Notes: generated from the sequence alone by a model not told the origin. DNA of 10,043 bases from Baffinella frigidus (GCA_026770585.1 MU647816.1:25260-35302); one strand, 5' to 3'. Positions 1-6,490 are shown, counted from the stretch's first letter. A program made the numbers and translations.

Positions 1-48
1 GTGAGCGTTAGCGGCACTGAACCTCACCTCTGTGAGCGTTAGCGGCAC
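1..48. repeat. Short direct repeat at the left edge
   Basis: The 17-mer GTGAGCGTTAGCGGCAC occurs at 1-17 and again at 32-48, a 31-bp spacing, and each copy is followed by a similar CTGAACC/CGGAACTGACC stretch. The array starts at the window edge, so more copies may lie to the left. Function unknown. Confidence 0.8.
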
Positions 49-362
49 CGGAACTGACCTTGATGCTTCATACACCTCCTCCCCCTCTCAACGGAGGCCG
101 TGGAGGCGGAGTTGCGCTTGATTTGCCGCGACGCCGGCCACGAACGACGGGGAGGACCCATAGTTGTACCGCGCGAGCGACTGGAGACCCCGACCGAGCG
201 AGACTCCACCTTGTTGTCGTTGTGGCTGCGAACGCAAGCCTGCTCACTGAGAAGATGCAGCGATGAGCTCTGAGAGCAGTGCAAGTGTTCCAGTGACAAG
301 CCCGGATTGGCGCTAGCCACCAGGCTGCGAATTGGTCAGCTGTCCAAGGCGCAAAAGCCCGG

Positions 363-409
363 CTGCGACTTGGATAGCAGCCCTTCACAACTGCGACTTG
401 GACAGCAGC
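363..409. repeat. Degenerate 19-bp direct repeat
   Basis: CTGCGACTTGGATAGCAGC at 363-381 recurs with one change (CTGCGACTTGGACAGCAGC) at 391-409. A third, weaker relative starts near 325. The 28-bp spacing suggests a short decayed tandem array. Confidence 0.75.
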
Positions 410-432
410 GTGAGATGTTTGGCATGCGGGCA

Positions 433-448
433 TGCGTGCATGCACGCA
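433..448. repeat. 16-bp perfect palindrome
   Basis: TGCGTGCATGCACGCA at 433-448 equals its own reverse complement. It lies in a run of alternating purine/pyrimidine steps with two further GCATGC palindromes just upstream. The sequence could extrude a small cruciform or favour Z-DNA. No gene boundary is visible here, so its role is unknown. Confidence 0.7.
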
Positions 449-925
449 CGCCGGACCAGCCCCAGATTGGGGCGAGCCATCAGCTTACTACATCAGCGTA
501 CAAAAGGCGATCATAACCTGTCAAGACATGCGTTAAGGTCCCGCCTGACTAGCATGCCCTGAACCTCAGCTGCTAAGCCTGCTTGCGTTTAAAGGAGGAG
601 GAGTGCTGTGACGCACACGCAAGCTGGGCAGCGCTTCTGGTTTAGTCAGGATTCACCGCGCAAGCGCACAGCTGTCAGTCCTCCCCTGCATGGCCACGCC
701 CTAAGGCGGTGAAGTGCTAGACGCACACGTGGCTAGCAGGAGAGGGCATCAAGCATCAGCGCACAACCCAACGAACTGTACGCAGGAGCGCGGTGGGGAT
801 GAGCAAAGTAAAAGGCCAGGGGCTGATGTTTCGGCTTTGTACTCAACATGGGAGGAGCTGGCGTGCCGGTCCTCCCTTGGACTGAAGGTTGGGGATTCCC
901 GTGTCGGACCCCCCACTTTCCCCTT

Positions 926-1113
926 GAGCCGGAACCAAAACGGTTCCTGCTCCTAAAAATACTCCCCGAATTTGGCAGTTTGGATTCGGACTTAAGAATT
1001 CCGTCAACTTAAGAATTCCGGGCAGATCACACTAAATTGCACAAGCAATCTGCGGGGTTGGAGCCCCTAAGGGGTCGACGTTCCCCAAAGAGAGTAAAGC
1101 ACCAAAGTGCTTT
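926..1113 (+). promoter_or_regulatory. Run of hairpins upstream of the long gene
   Basis: At least five potential stem-loops follow one another. GAGC-C-GGAACC/AAAAC/GGTTCC-T-GCTC spans 926-952 (10 pairs, one mismatch). CCGAAT and ATTCGG pair across 966-989. ATTGC/ACAA/GCAAT is at 1036-1049. GGGG...CCCC stems lie at 1054-1067 and 1071-1086, with the alternative CCCCTAAGGGG at 1064-1074. AAAGCAC/CAAA/GTGCTTT is at 1096-1113. Between them ACTTAAGAATTCCG is repeated at 990-1003 and 1007-1020. The last hairpin ends 32 bases before the first ATG of the long gene. A structured 5' leader or the end of a mobile element would both fit. No known RNA family was recognised. Confidence 0.4.
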
Positions 1114-1145
1114 GACACCGTGACCTAGAGACCCGAAACCACCCG

Positions 1146-1913
1146 ATGGTGTCCAAGGCCGTCACCACTGACAAACAAAGGATCGACTTCGAGATTCTTG
1201 TACACACGGATACGTTTAAACAAAATGCAGACGACAAATTCCCCGCGATTGAGTATCGATATGTGGTCTTGGTCGAACTGAAGCACTACAAGAGTATCAA
1301 AGAGGGGTCATCCGTCGATGTTGGCAATCAAATGACCCGTTATGCTCAATCGAAAGCGGAAGTGGCCAAAACCTATCCCGTTGCCTCGATGTTGGTCTAT
1401 ACTGTAAACCGTCACGTGACGCTGGATTACGATACGCATGAACGGGTCAACAGAACCCGACAGATGCATACTTTCTATTTTGGGTTGAGGTCCATGCTGC
1501 ATCGATGGAAGTGGGACACGCAAAACAGGTGGGCGCATGGTAATACATTTATCGAACAAGACAATGCCCAAGATAAGACTCTTCTGATAAACTTTCAACG
1601 GCACAAACAAAATACGATCCCCGATGAAAACGAGACCCCGTCGCAGTCACAGCAGGATAGCGATGATACTGTACAGGAAGGAGGCAGTGACCATGGGGGG
1701 CAAGGAGGAGCGGTCGAAGCATCTGAATCAGCTGAATCAGCTGAATCAGCTGAACAAGTTGAACCATCTGGTGGACACGGAGCACCAGTACCGTCGCGTC
1801 GCGTCGCTGCTCAGCAGCCTGCTGGGCCTGTTACCCCCCGTAGACAAACACGACAGTCAGCATCTACACACACTCCACAGCCACCCAATGCCAATCCACA
1901 CCAGACTACTTAA
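1146..1913 (+). CDS. PD-(D/E)XK (RecB/Cas4-like) nuclease domain, N-terminal part
   Basis: The ATG at 1146 is the first in a frame open since 1116; it lies at +32 from the hairpin run and has G at +4. Visible motifs are Asp14 in RIDFEILV, Glu44-Leu-Lys46 at the end of the hydrophobic strand YVVLVELK, and Gln62-x3-Tyr66 in GNQMTRY. D...ExK...QxxxY is the signature of RecB/Cas4-type PD-(D/E)XK nucleases, which cleave DNA with Mg2+ or Mn2+. The D-to-ExK gap (30 residues) is longer than usual, and the helix that normally precedes the Asp is absent, so the N-terminus may be missing or lie in an upstream exon. From about residue 155 it becomes Gln/Ser/Glu/Gly-rich, including three SESAES-type repeats, up to TAA at 1911. 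That stop sits in low-complexity sequence and the frame continues beyond it. Confidence 0.5.
   Translation: MVSKAVTTDKQRIDFEILVHTDTFKQNADDKFPAIEYRYVVLVELKHYKSIKEGSSVDVGNQMTRYAQSKAEVAKTYPVASMLVYTVNRHVTLDYDTHERVNRTRQMHTFYFGLRSMLHRWKWDTQNRWAHGNTFIEQDNAQDKTLLINFQRHKQNTIPDENETPSQSQQDSDDTVQEGGSDHGGQGGAVEASESAESAESAEQVEPSGGHGAPVPSRRVAAQQPAGPVTPRRQTRQSASTHTPQPPNANPHQTT
1723..1758 (+). repeat. 9-bp tandem repeat inside the nuclease ORF
   Basis: CTGAATCAG occurs three times in perfect tandem (1723-1749), followed by a variant CTGAACAAG (1750-1758). It encodes a short Glu-Ser-Ala repeat in the linker. Because the unit is a multiple of three, copy number can change without breaking the frame. Confidence 0.9.
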
Positions 1914-2759
1914 TCGGGTCGTGCTGGTCCCAGTAGTAGTAGTAATAGCAGAAAGGCTGTAAACCAGGGTACACCACAGCAACAGTCGCGAGGACAGAAG
2001 GCTGCTGCTGCGCCCCCTGCTGCTGCTCCTGCTGCTGCTCCTGCTGCTGCTGTTGGTGTTGTAGGAGGAGGTACCCCTTCGTCGGAAGACGACGAAGACG
2101 GCGAGGGTGGTGGTGCATCTGGTTGGACAAGTGTGCAGCAATCCACGGCAATCAAAAAGGTCGCCATTCCCGCCAGGAAGAAACGAGCGGAAAGCAGCAA
2201 TGTCGTTACACATCATAAGGTGGTTGTGAACAACCGCGACGCAGAAGTGTATTCGACGGGTTTGGTGGAAAACTTCCAACTTGGCGACAAGAACCACCAC
2301 CACCTGAACCCATCGAAGCTGACTGGTTTCTTGAAGAAGAACAAGCGAATCGTTTACAACCCTGGGCTGGACTGGGTGATGAAAGAAGCCGACTTCAATG
2401 GTAACGACCGTGAGAAATCCCACATGTTGTCAGATCACATTGATGCGACAAGCTACTTGACATATCAATGGGTCGCTGTCAACAACGGCGATGCAAAATG
2501 GGTTATTGGTAGGATCACTCGGGCCAAATGCACCGATGATGCCATGTATATGGAAGTCACGTACCCAGGGTTTTCCAACACAACGACAGCACACGATCCG
2601 CACACCAACACAACGATTGACAATTTGACTGCTTTGAGGATAAACTTCAACATGATGACGACAGACGGTGACACGCTACCGTTGCAAAACACACAAGATT
2701 CAACTTGTTACGACGTTGCTGTCATGGTGAACGGGTGCTTCGACGCAGAGGAAATGTAA
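1914..2759 (+). CDS. Second block: low-complexity linker plus unrecognised globular domain
   Basis: This block is in the same frame as the nuclease block and begins directly after its TAA without an ATG; the first in-frame ATG is only at 2379. It opens with Ser/Gln-rich and Ala/Pro-rich sequence (2001-2053), an acidic patch SSEDDEDGEG (about 2079-2105), then a basic stretch KKVAIPARKKR (about 2154-2186) that looks like a bipartite nuclear localisation signal. From about 2215 it is globular, with regular strands and aromatic residues. The segment KWVIGRITRA is reminiscent of small beta-barrel (Tudor/PWWP-like) folds, but that is a guess. The block ends at TAA 2757, inside what seems to be a continuing domain. 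I do not recognise the family. Confidence 0.5.
   Translation, partial: SGRAGPSSSSNSRKAVNQGTPQQQSRGQKAAAAPPAAAPAAAPAAAVGVVGGGTPSSEDDEDGEGGGASGWTSVQQSTAIKKVAIPARKKRAESSNVVTHHKVVVNNRDAEVYSTGLVENFQLGDKNHHHLNPSKLTGFLKKNKRIVYNPGLDWVMKEADFNGNDREKSHMLSDHIDATSYLTYQWVAVNNGDAKWVIGRITRAKCTDDAMYMEVTYPGFSNTTTAHDPHTNTTIDNLTALRINFNMMTTDGDTLPLQNTQDSTCYDVAVMVNGCFDAEEM
2001..2053 (+). repeat. GCT-rich 12-bp tandem repeat (poly-Ala/Pro)
   Basis: The 12-mer CCTGCTGCTGCT is repeated three times at 2016-2051, flanked by further GCT triplets. It encodes (Pro-Ala-Ala-Ala)n in the linker. Its antisense reads as poly-Ser/Gln/Ala and produces spurious minus-strand open frames at 1857-2423. Confidence 0.9.
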
Positions 2760-4573
2760 TACGACCCGTGCAAGTTTAACTGGGCACAACTGCATCAATA
2801 TAACGGAAATGGGAACTGCAAGGTCCGTATATTTTCAACATATGCTTTAAGTTATGAAGACGTTTTCTATCTTGCAAGGCTGCAGAAACAGCTTGACGAA
2901 AAGCAACAGTTGCTCAATGATCGCACCACCGACGAGGTCTCCGAAACTGCGACAGAATTGAGAGCAGACGTGGACTGGCTAACCGAAGAGCTGGCAATCG
3001 CAACAGATACACTGCGCAAGAATGAAGATGCCACGGAAGAGCGACTCAGTGAACTGCGTCGACATGATGCAACTATGAAGTCTGTCTCAAACGATCTCGA
3101 GTCTGCAATTGCCGCAGTGGAAGACGAGCAGAAGCTCTTACGCGTGCGTATTGGCACCATGAACAATACAGCCAATTGCAGGGAGGCTGAGATACAGACT
3201 CTTCGCAACGAGAAAAACGTCTGCGAGAAAGACATGGTCGCAAAGAATGATGACATTGCAAAAATTACCGCCCGACTTCAAGCGCTGGAAGCAACGAGCG
3301 TCTCGTCTGACATAGTGCAGTGCATACGACAGGACATGCAACAGCAACAAGAAGTCGCAAAGGAGAAACTGCGGTCCATGTCAACACAACATGACGAGAT
3401 ACGTAGCAACCTAGAGAACGCACAGAACCAAGTGTTGGACCTGCAAGCAACCACGTTTCAGTTGAGATCAGCTCTTTCGCACACAGAAGAGACGCGTGCT
3501 ATTTACAACGAGCAATTGAAGCATGCTCACCAGAAGTTGCGTGACAGCGACACGCAGATAGCTGCGCTCCAAGCAGAATTGGCTCATACACGAGCCGTGA
3601 ATGTGAAGCTGTCCGAGGACGCCAGCCGAGATAGAGATCACACGACACGGCGTGATGACGTTGAGACGCGGGTCAACGGAGAAACTGAACGGTTGTTACG
3701 CATGATGGAGACACGCACCAACGACATTGAAACAATGTTGCACAAGACGAGCAATGCCAATCACATAATGGTTGAATTGCAGAAGAAACGCGATCTCGAG
3801 ACGTACGCGCACGCCCGATCAAGTGTAGAAGAACGAGTGAATGCTGACAAACGTATGGAGGAGGCTGGCCGACGTATCGAGGCTGAACACCAACAGAGGA
3901 CCGATGAGTCGACTGCGCGAACAGTATCGCTTACCGGCGAGGTGGTGTACTGGAAGAGAATGACACAGGACAGTGATACACAGAACAAAAAGCTGGGCAA
4001 AGACATCAAGGCGCTACAGAATGAAAACTTGCGTATGCAGGACCTGAATACAATGTTATCCGACACAATGCGAGACCAGGAGCTACACATACAACAGCAG
4101 ATGGCAACCCATCAGCGTGAATCGACGGCACAAACTATGCGGTATGAACGGCTTGCGCGTGATCTCCACAACGAGCGTGTTGCAAATCACGCGTTTCGGG
4201 AACAGCACCAGAACTGTCGTGGCGGGTGGGGTGGTGGTGGTGGTAGCGGCAGTGCAGACGGTGGGGGTGGTGGTCCAGGCGGTGGTGGTGGTCCAGGCGG
4301 TGGTGGTGGTCCAAGCGGTGGCAATGGACGCGGTGGTGGCGGTGGTGGTGGCGGTGGCAGCAGCAGCAGCAGCAGCAGCAGTGGAGCAGGAGGTCGCAGT
4401 GACAATGCTGGAGCAGCTGCGGCAGGGGGTTGTGCTGGTGACAGTGGAGCAGGGGGTCGTGCTGGTCACAGTGGCAATGCTGCCGCGCATGGTAATGCTG
4501 GGACTGCTGCGTTGGGTGGCAATGGCGTAGGTGGTCGTAGCACAGCAGCCCCTCGCTACGAGAGCCCTATTCT
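2760..4573 (+). CDS. Third block: domain tail, long coiled coil and Gly/Ser-rich tract
   Basis: This block continues the same frame straight after TAA 2757 with coding-like sequence (YDPCKFNWAQLHQYNGNG) and no ATG until about 3075. From about 2862 to 4215 it is a heptad-rich coiled coil of some 440 residues, full of Glu, Gln, Arg and Leu (for example ELRADVDWLTEELA and EIQTLRNEKN). Such rods normally drive oligomerisation or act as spacers. At 4216-4382 it turns into poly-Gly with Pro/Ser (GGGGGPGGGGGP) and a run of eight Ser codons, then Gly/Ala/Asn-rich repeats to about 4555. The raw frame stays open to TAA at 5015, but after about 4573 it loses coding character while another frame gains it, so I end the block here. 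It resembles scaffold or RNP proteins in architecture only; no family was recognised. Confidence 0.55.
4216..4382 (+). repeat. Gly-codon minisatellite and AGC microsatellite
   Basis: GGT/GGC triplets dominate. The 18-mer CCAGGCGGTGGTGGTGGT is at 4275-4292 and 4293-4310, followed by a variant from 4311. An (AGC)n run at 4359-4382 follows. The plus strand carries many closely spaced GG runs, so G-quadruplex formation is plausible. The composition also creates long shadow frames on both strands (for example 4083-4979 on -). Confidence 0.9.
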
Positions 4574-4936
4574 TCGGATGCAAGCGACTCCGAAGGCGGG
4601 GAGTGGAGTTCTGTACAAGCACCATCCGCAAAGGCTGCTGCGGCTGTTGCAATTGCTCCAAGGAGATATGGCCACCAACCACCTCCGCGACAAGTCCACG
4701 TACCGGCGCCAACTGTTCCGATCCCTTTCGAGCAGGACGTCTTTGACCCCCCATCGGGTTCCGATTCTGATCACAGCTCCTACGGCGTGGTCCGTGGGCA
4801 TAGTCGTTCGAGTCGTTCAAGGGACTGGGACGGTACACCGAGACGTGGCCGCGGATGTCGAGGGGGGTCGCGTGGCTCTCGCGGGGGGTCACGTGGCAAG
4901 CCACGTGGGGGTCGTGGTGGTGGTGGCAAAGGTTAG
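4574..4936 (+). CDS. RGG/SR-rich RNA-binding-like segment, shifted frame
   Basis: This frame is open from 4541 to TAG at 4934. From about 4574 it reads SSDASDSEGGEW, then an Ala/Pro-rich part, FEQDVFDPPSGSDSDHSS, an Arg/Ser stretch (HSRSSRSRDWDG), and finally RG/RGG repeats at about 4835-4930 (RRGRG, RGGSRG, RGGSRGKPRGGRGGGG). RGG boxes bind RNA and are often methylated on Arg; this is typical of eukaryotic RNP proteins. It has no ATG and joins the end of the preceding Gly-rich frame, consistent with a one-base shift near 4573. No canonical X-XXY-YYZ slippery heptamer is visible at the junction, which favours an indel over programmed frameshifting. Confidence 0.55.
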   Translation, partial: SDASDSEGGEWSSVQAPSAKAAAAVAIAPRRYGHQPPPRQVHVPAPTVPIPFEQDVFDPPSGSDSDHSSYGVVRGHSRSSRSRDWDGTPRRGRGCRGGSRGSRGGSRGKPRGGRGGGGKG

Positions 4937-5396
4937 ATATAACAACACCGCTCAGATTCGTCAACTCGTGTCGACCCAATCGTGTATAAAGGCAAGTTCA
5001 CAGGTTGTAACCTAAATGAGTCAACTCTGAAGGCTGTCATTGCTTTGGTGTTTTCCACTCACACTGTACATCGCCACCTGTGCACATCGGTGGCACGCAT
5101 TGCTGTCAATGGGCAGTGACGTGTCTATGGTGGGTTCATCTCTCGTTGGCGTTGCGCGTATGGAAGAACAATGTTCTGAGACGCAATACGGTGCCCATGC
5201 ACCACAAGGCTTCTCTGTCGACCACCACCACCACCACACCCACCAACGCGCCGACGTCTGCTCTGCTACCCAAGGGTCCCCGCAAGTTCAAATACGGTGG
5301 CCACATCTACGACAGACCACCACCCGACGTTGCCGATGCTTGCGATTACGACATGACGCCGTCAGACTACGTTCCCCGTCGTCTTCTGTGGGGTAA
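4937..5396 (+). pseudogene. C-terminal tail of the long gene, broken by stops and two frame changes
   Basis: After TAG 4934 and TAA 4940 the same frame continues with sequence that looks coding (VYKGKFTGCNLNESTLKAV, then LCTSVARIAVNG) up to TGA at 5117. Skipping one base near 5114 leads into another frame reading SDVSMVGSSLVGVARMEEQ. Within a CAC repeat (5220-5240) or shortly after it, a third frame takes over and reads PKGPRKFKYGGHIYDRPPP and DYDMTPSDYVPRRLLWG until 5396. Each piece is too ordered to be random, and they connect end to end. A GTAAAC motif at the end could be a splice donor leading into the heptamer repeat, or simply the point where the gene is cut off. Family not recognised. 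Confidence 0.45.
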
Positions 5397-5399
5397 ACT

Positions 5400-5455
5400 C
5401 GAAACCCGAAACCCGAAACCTGAAACCTGAATCCCGGAACTCGGAACCTGAAACC
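5400..5455. repeat. Telomere-like heptamer array (YGAAACC)
   Basis: Eight heptamers stand in perfect 7-bp phase: CGAAACC x3, TGAAACC, TGAATCC, CGGAACT, CGGAACC, TGAAACC. It abuts the last coding-like codons of the long gene (about 5396), so the array marks either an intron or the break point of the gene. The period and C-rich strand match the other heptamer arrays of the window. Confidence 0.85.
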
Positions 5456-5626
5456 ACCTTCTGTTGTAGAAATGACCGCGCCCTGCCCCCCCTCCCTCCC
5501 ATGATGTACTTGTAAACAGGATGCATGCCTCTACCGCCGCATGCGTATCATCGGGACACTTATCACCGCATGTCTCATCTCACGCGCTGGTAGAGCGGTT
5601 TTCGCATCTGGCCACGAAAAAATGAC

Positions 5627-5690
5627 AACCCTTGGTGCGAAACGGGAGGTAGGGGCCTCCGCGAAGACGCAACCAGAAACCTGAACCCTG
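5627..5690 (+). repeat. Dispersed cassette, copy a
   Basis: It starts with AACCCTTGGTGCGAAACG, continues GAGGTAGGGGCCTCCGCGAAGACGCAACCAG and ends in CCTGAACCCTGG-type heptamers. Three other clear relatives exist (5866-5974, 6051-6090, and inverted at 6947-7035), plus a degenerate one near 5720-5765. No coding potential is evident. Confidence 0.85.
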
Positions 5691-5770
5691 GACCTTAACC
5701 CCCGAACCCTGAACGAACCCCCCCGCACGAAACACGACGCAGGGCCCTCCGAAAAGACGCCGATTTTTGT

Positions 5771-5846
5771 CCCCGGGCTAAAACATAAATATAAAATGAA
5801 GACGCTGATGTTTATCACCGGGCTAAAATACAAATATAACACGAAG
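5771..5846. repeat. AT-rich 31-bp direct repeat
   Basis: Two 31-bp units, 5771-5801 and 5816-5846, share CCGGGCTAAAA followed by AAATATAA and end in GAAG; most positions match. The preceding GATTTTT-G/A-TCCC motif recurs at 6011-6024 and 6030-6043 (GATTTTTATCCCTG twice), so a longer degenerate unit is scattered through this stretch. Confidence 0.75.
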
Positions 5847-5865
5847 TTGCATTTTAATATTTCAT

Positions 5866-5974
5866 AACCCTTGGTGCGAAACAGGAGGCAGGGGCATCCG
5901 CACAGACGCAACCAGAACCCTGCACCCTGAACCCTGAACCCTCACTCCTGAACCCTGAACCCTGAACCCTGAAC
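5866..5974 (+). repeat. Dispersed cassette, copy b, with CCCTGAA heptamers
   Basis: This is the best-preserved direct-orientation copy: AACCCTTGGTGCGAAACAGG, then AGGCAGGGGCATCCGCACAG, then ACGCAACCAGAACCC, running into CCCTGCA and several CCCTGAA units (about 5917-5974). Its reverse complement is found almost intact at 6947-7035, including the upstream ATATTTCAT. Confidence 0.88.
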
Positions 5975-6050
5975 CGATATCGTTCCTGAGTGTCTTTGGC
6001 GCCGTGTAAAGATTTTTATCCCTGCTTCAGATTTTTATCCCTGGGTTCAT

Positions 6051-6090
6051 GACCCTTGATGCGAAACAGGAGGCAGGCGGCTCCGCGCAC
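6051..6090 (+). repeat. Dispersed cassette, copy c (truncated)
   Basis: GACCCTTGATGCGAAACAGG followed by AGGCAGGCGGCTCCGCG matches the first part of the cassette, then switches to a GC-rich CCGCGTCCGCGCCCCGCCAGG segment that is itself repeated at about 6729-6755, 6809-6834 and 7050-7072. Confidence 0.8.
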
Positions 6091-6113
6091 CGCGTCCGCG
6101 CCCCGCCAGGTTC

Positions 6114-6487
6114 ACACCACACGACGCCACTTGAGACCTCTAATCGGGGTCGAATTCCTGAAGGACCTCTAATCGGGGTCGAATTCCTTACTAGGGGTTT
6201 TAAAGGCCTAAAAAGGCATTGTACACGCTGTGCATGTGTTGTAAAAAGTAAAGTGAACTATATTCTTGTTAATAGTCGCTACAACGGGGTCGCAGAAGGT
6301 CTAGAAAGATCTCGAGCTCTTTCGAGTGTGCCGGTGACGGAAGATATTAGAAAGACTCAAATTATGCCCGTGACCGATATCTCCCGAAAACTCGTGGTAG
6401 TTCAGATCTGACCTAAAATTCTTTCAAGACCAGATTACTACACAATTGCAGGGTGGATTAGAGGTGAGCAGTGGCGTCGTGTGGTGT
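6114..6487. mobile_element. 374-bp MITE-like element with terminal inverted repeats
   Basis: The left arm 6114-6144 and the reverse complement of the right arm 6457-6487 agree at 27 of 31 positions: the outer 18 bases ACACCACACGACGCCACT are identical, 4 inner bases differ, then ACCTCTAAT is identical. The flanks, CCCCGCCAGGTTCACA on the left and GGGCCGGGAATAGTTGTG on the right, are found joined without the insert at 6825-6860, giving an empty-site copy with the junction at 6840/6841. No transposase is present; an open frame at 6049-6411 starts outside the left arm and is probably chance. A target-site duplication is not obvious. I infer a non-autonomous DNA transposon; the superfamily cannot be assigned. 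Confidence 0.72.
6135..6188. repeat. 29-bp tandem repeat inside the element
   Basis: GACCTCTAATCGGGGTCGAA followed by TTCCT occurs at 6135-6159 and 6164-6188. The first copy overlaps the inner end of the left terminal inverted repeat, so subterminal repeats are part of the element. GGGTCGAATTCC loosely resembles a polymerase III B box, but no A box lies at a suitable distance. Confidence 0.85.
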
Positions 6488-6490
6488 CCC

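Larger units (their letters stand above)
49..925. other. Stretch without a supportable gene
   Basis: Open frames exist on both strands (68-445 and 39-320 on -, 714-956 on +), but their translations are Arg/Ser/Pro/His-rich, overlap one another and show no domain or convincing start. The stretch contains degenerate short repeats: CTGCGACTTGGA-T/C-AGCAGC at 363-381 and 391-409, and related segments around 300-330 and 462-485. An 8-bp inverted repeat lies at 581-588 and 617-624. It is best read as noncoding or very old decayed sequence. Confidence 0.6.
1146..5396 (+). pseudogene. Long multi-domain nuclease/coiled-coil/RGG reading unit, interrupted
   Basis: Protein-like sequence runs for about 1,400 codons. 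The first three blocks (1146-1913, 1914-2759, 2760-about 4573) share one frame and are separated only by TAA at 1911 and TAA at 2757; the second and third have no ATG at their head. Coding then moves to another frame near 4573, crosses TAG at 4934 and TAA at 4940, and changes frame again near 5114 and within a CAC tract at 5220-5275. Domain order: PD-(D/E)XK-like nuclease, low-complexity linker, unknown globular domain, coiled coil, Gly/Ser-rich tract, RGG repeats, tail. I infer a single ancestral gene. Decay explains everything with few assumptions; stop-codon readthrough plus frameshifting, or sequencing indels, are alternatives. No polymerase, reverse transcriptase, helicase or capsid motif was seen, so it is not identifiable as a virus or retroelement. 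Confidence 0.6.
5456..6113. other. Repeat-dense intergenic stretch
   Basis: I see no gene here. It holds a polypyrimidine tract (about 5481-5500), two to three copies of a dispersed cassette (described separately), short CCCTGAA-type runs and AT-rich tandem pieces. A minus-strand open frame (5531-5911) only translates the cassettes. The bases around 5575-5598 resemble a tRNA D-arm/A box (CTGGTAGAGC), but no anticodon arm or T arm follows. Confidence 0.6.

Noticed and set aside
1857-2423. 188-residue open frame on the minus strand
   Set aside because: Ser/Arg/Leu runs come from the antisense of GCT repeats in the long gene; no own signal.
3899-3925. Hammerhead-ribozyme-like words (CCGATGAGTC...CGAAC)
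   Set aside because: Core bases differ (CUGAUGA and GAAA are not kept), the stems do not pair well, and it lies within the coiled-coil coding frame.
4083-4979. 298-residue open frame on the minus strand
   Set aside because: It is the antisense of the Gly-codon, AGC and RGG repeats (Thr/Ala/Pro runs) and has no domain; a shadow of the plus-strand gene.
1146-5116. Ciliate-like genetic code (TAA/TAG = Gln)
   Set aside because: All four in-frame stops of the long gene are TAA or TAG, which is suggestive, but Gln is almost always CAA/CAG and only four stops occur in about 1,300 codons; frame shifts are also present. Decay or readthrough is simpler. Kept only as a testable alternative.
5575-5598. 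tRNA or tRNA-derived SINE head (CTGGTAGAGC)
   Set aside because: A D-arm-like word is present, but there is no anticodon stem, T arm or B box at the right distance.
5531-5911. 126-residue minus-strand open frame
   Set aside because: It only translates the dispersed cassettes (VFAEAPTSRFAP-type words); the same words appear in other frames of other copies.
6049-6411. Open frame overlapping the 374-bp element
   Set aside because: It begins outside the left terminal repeat and shows no transposase motif; its length is within chance.
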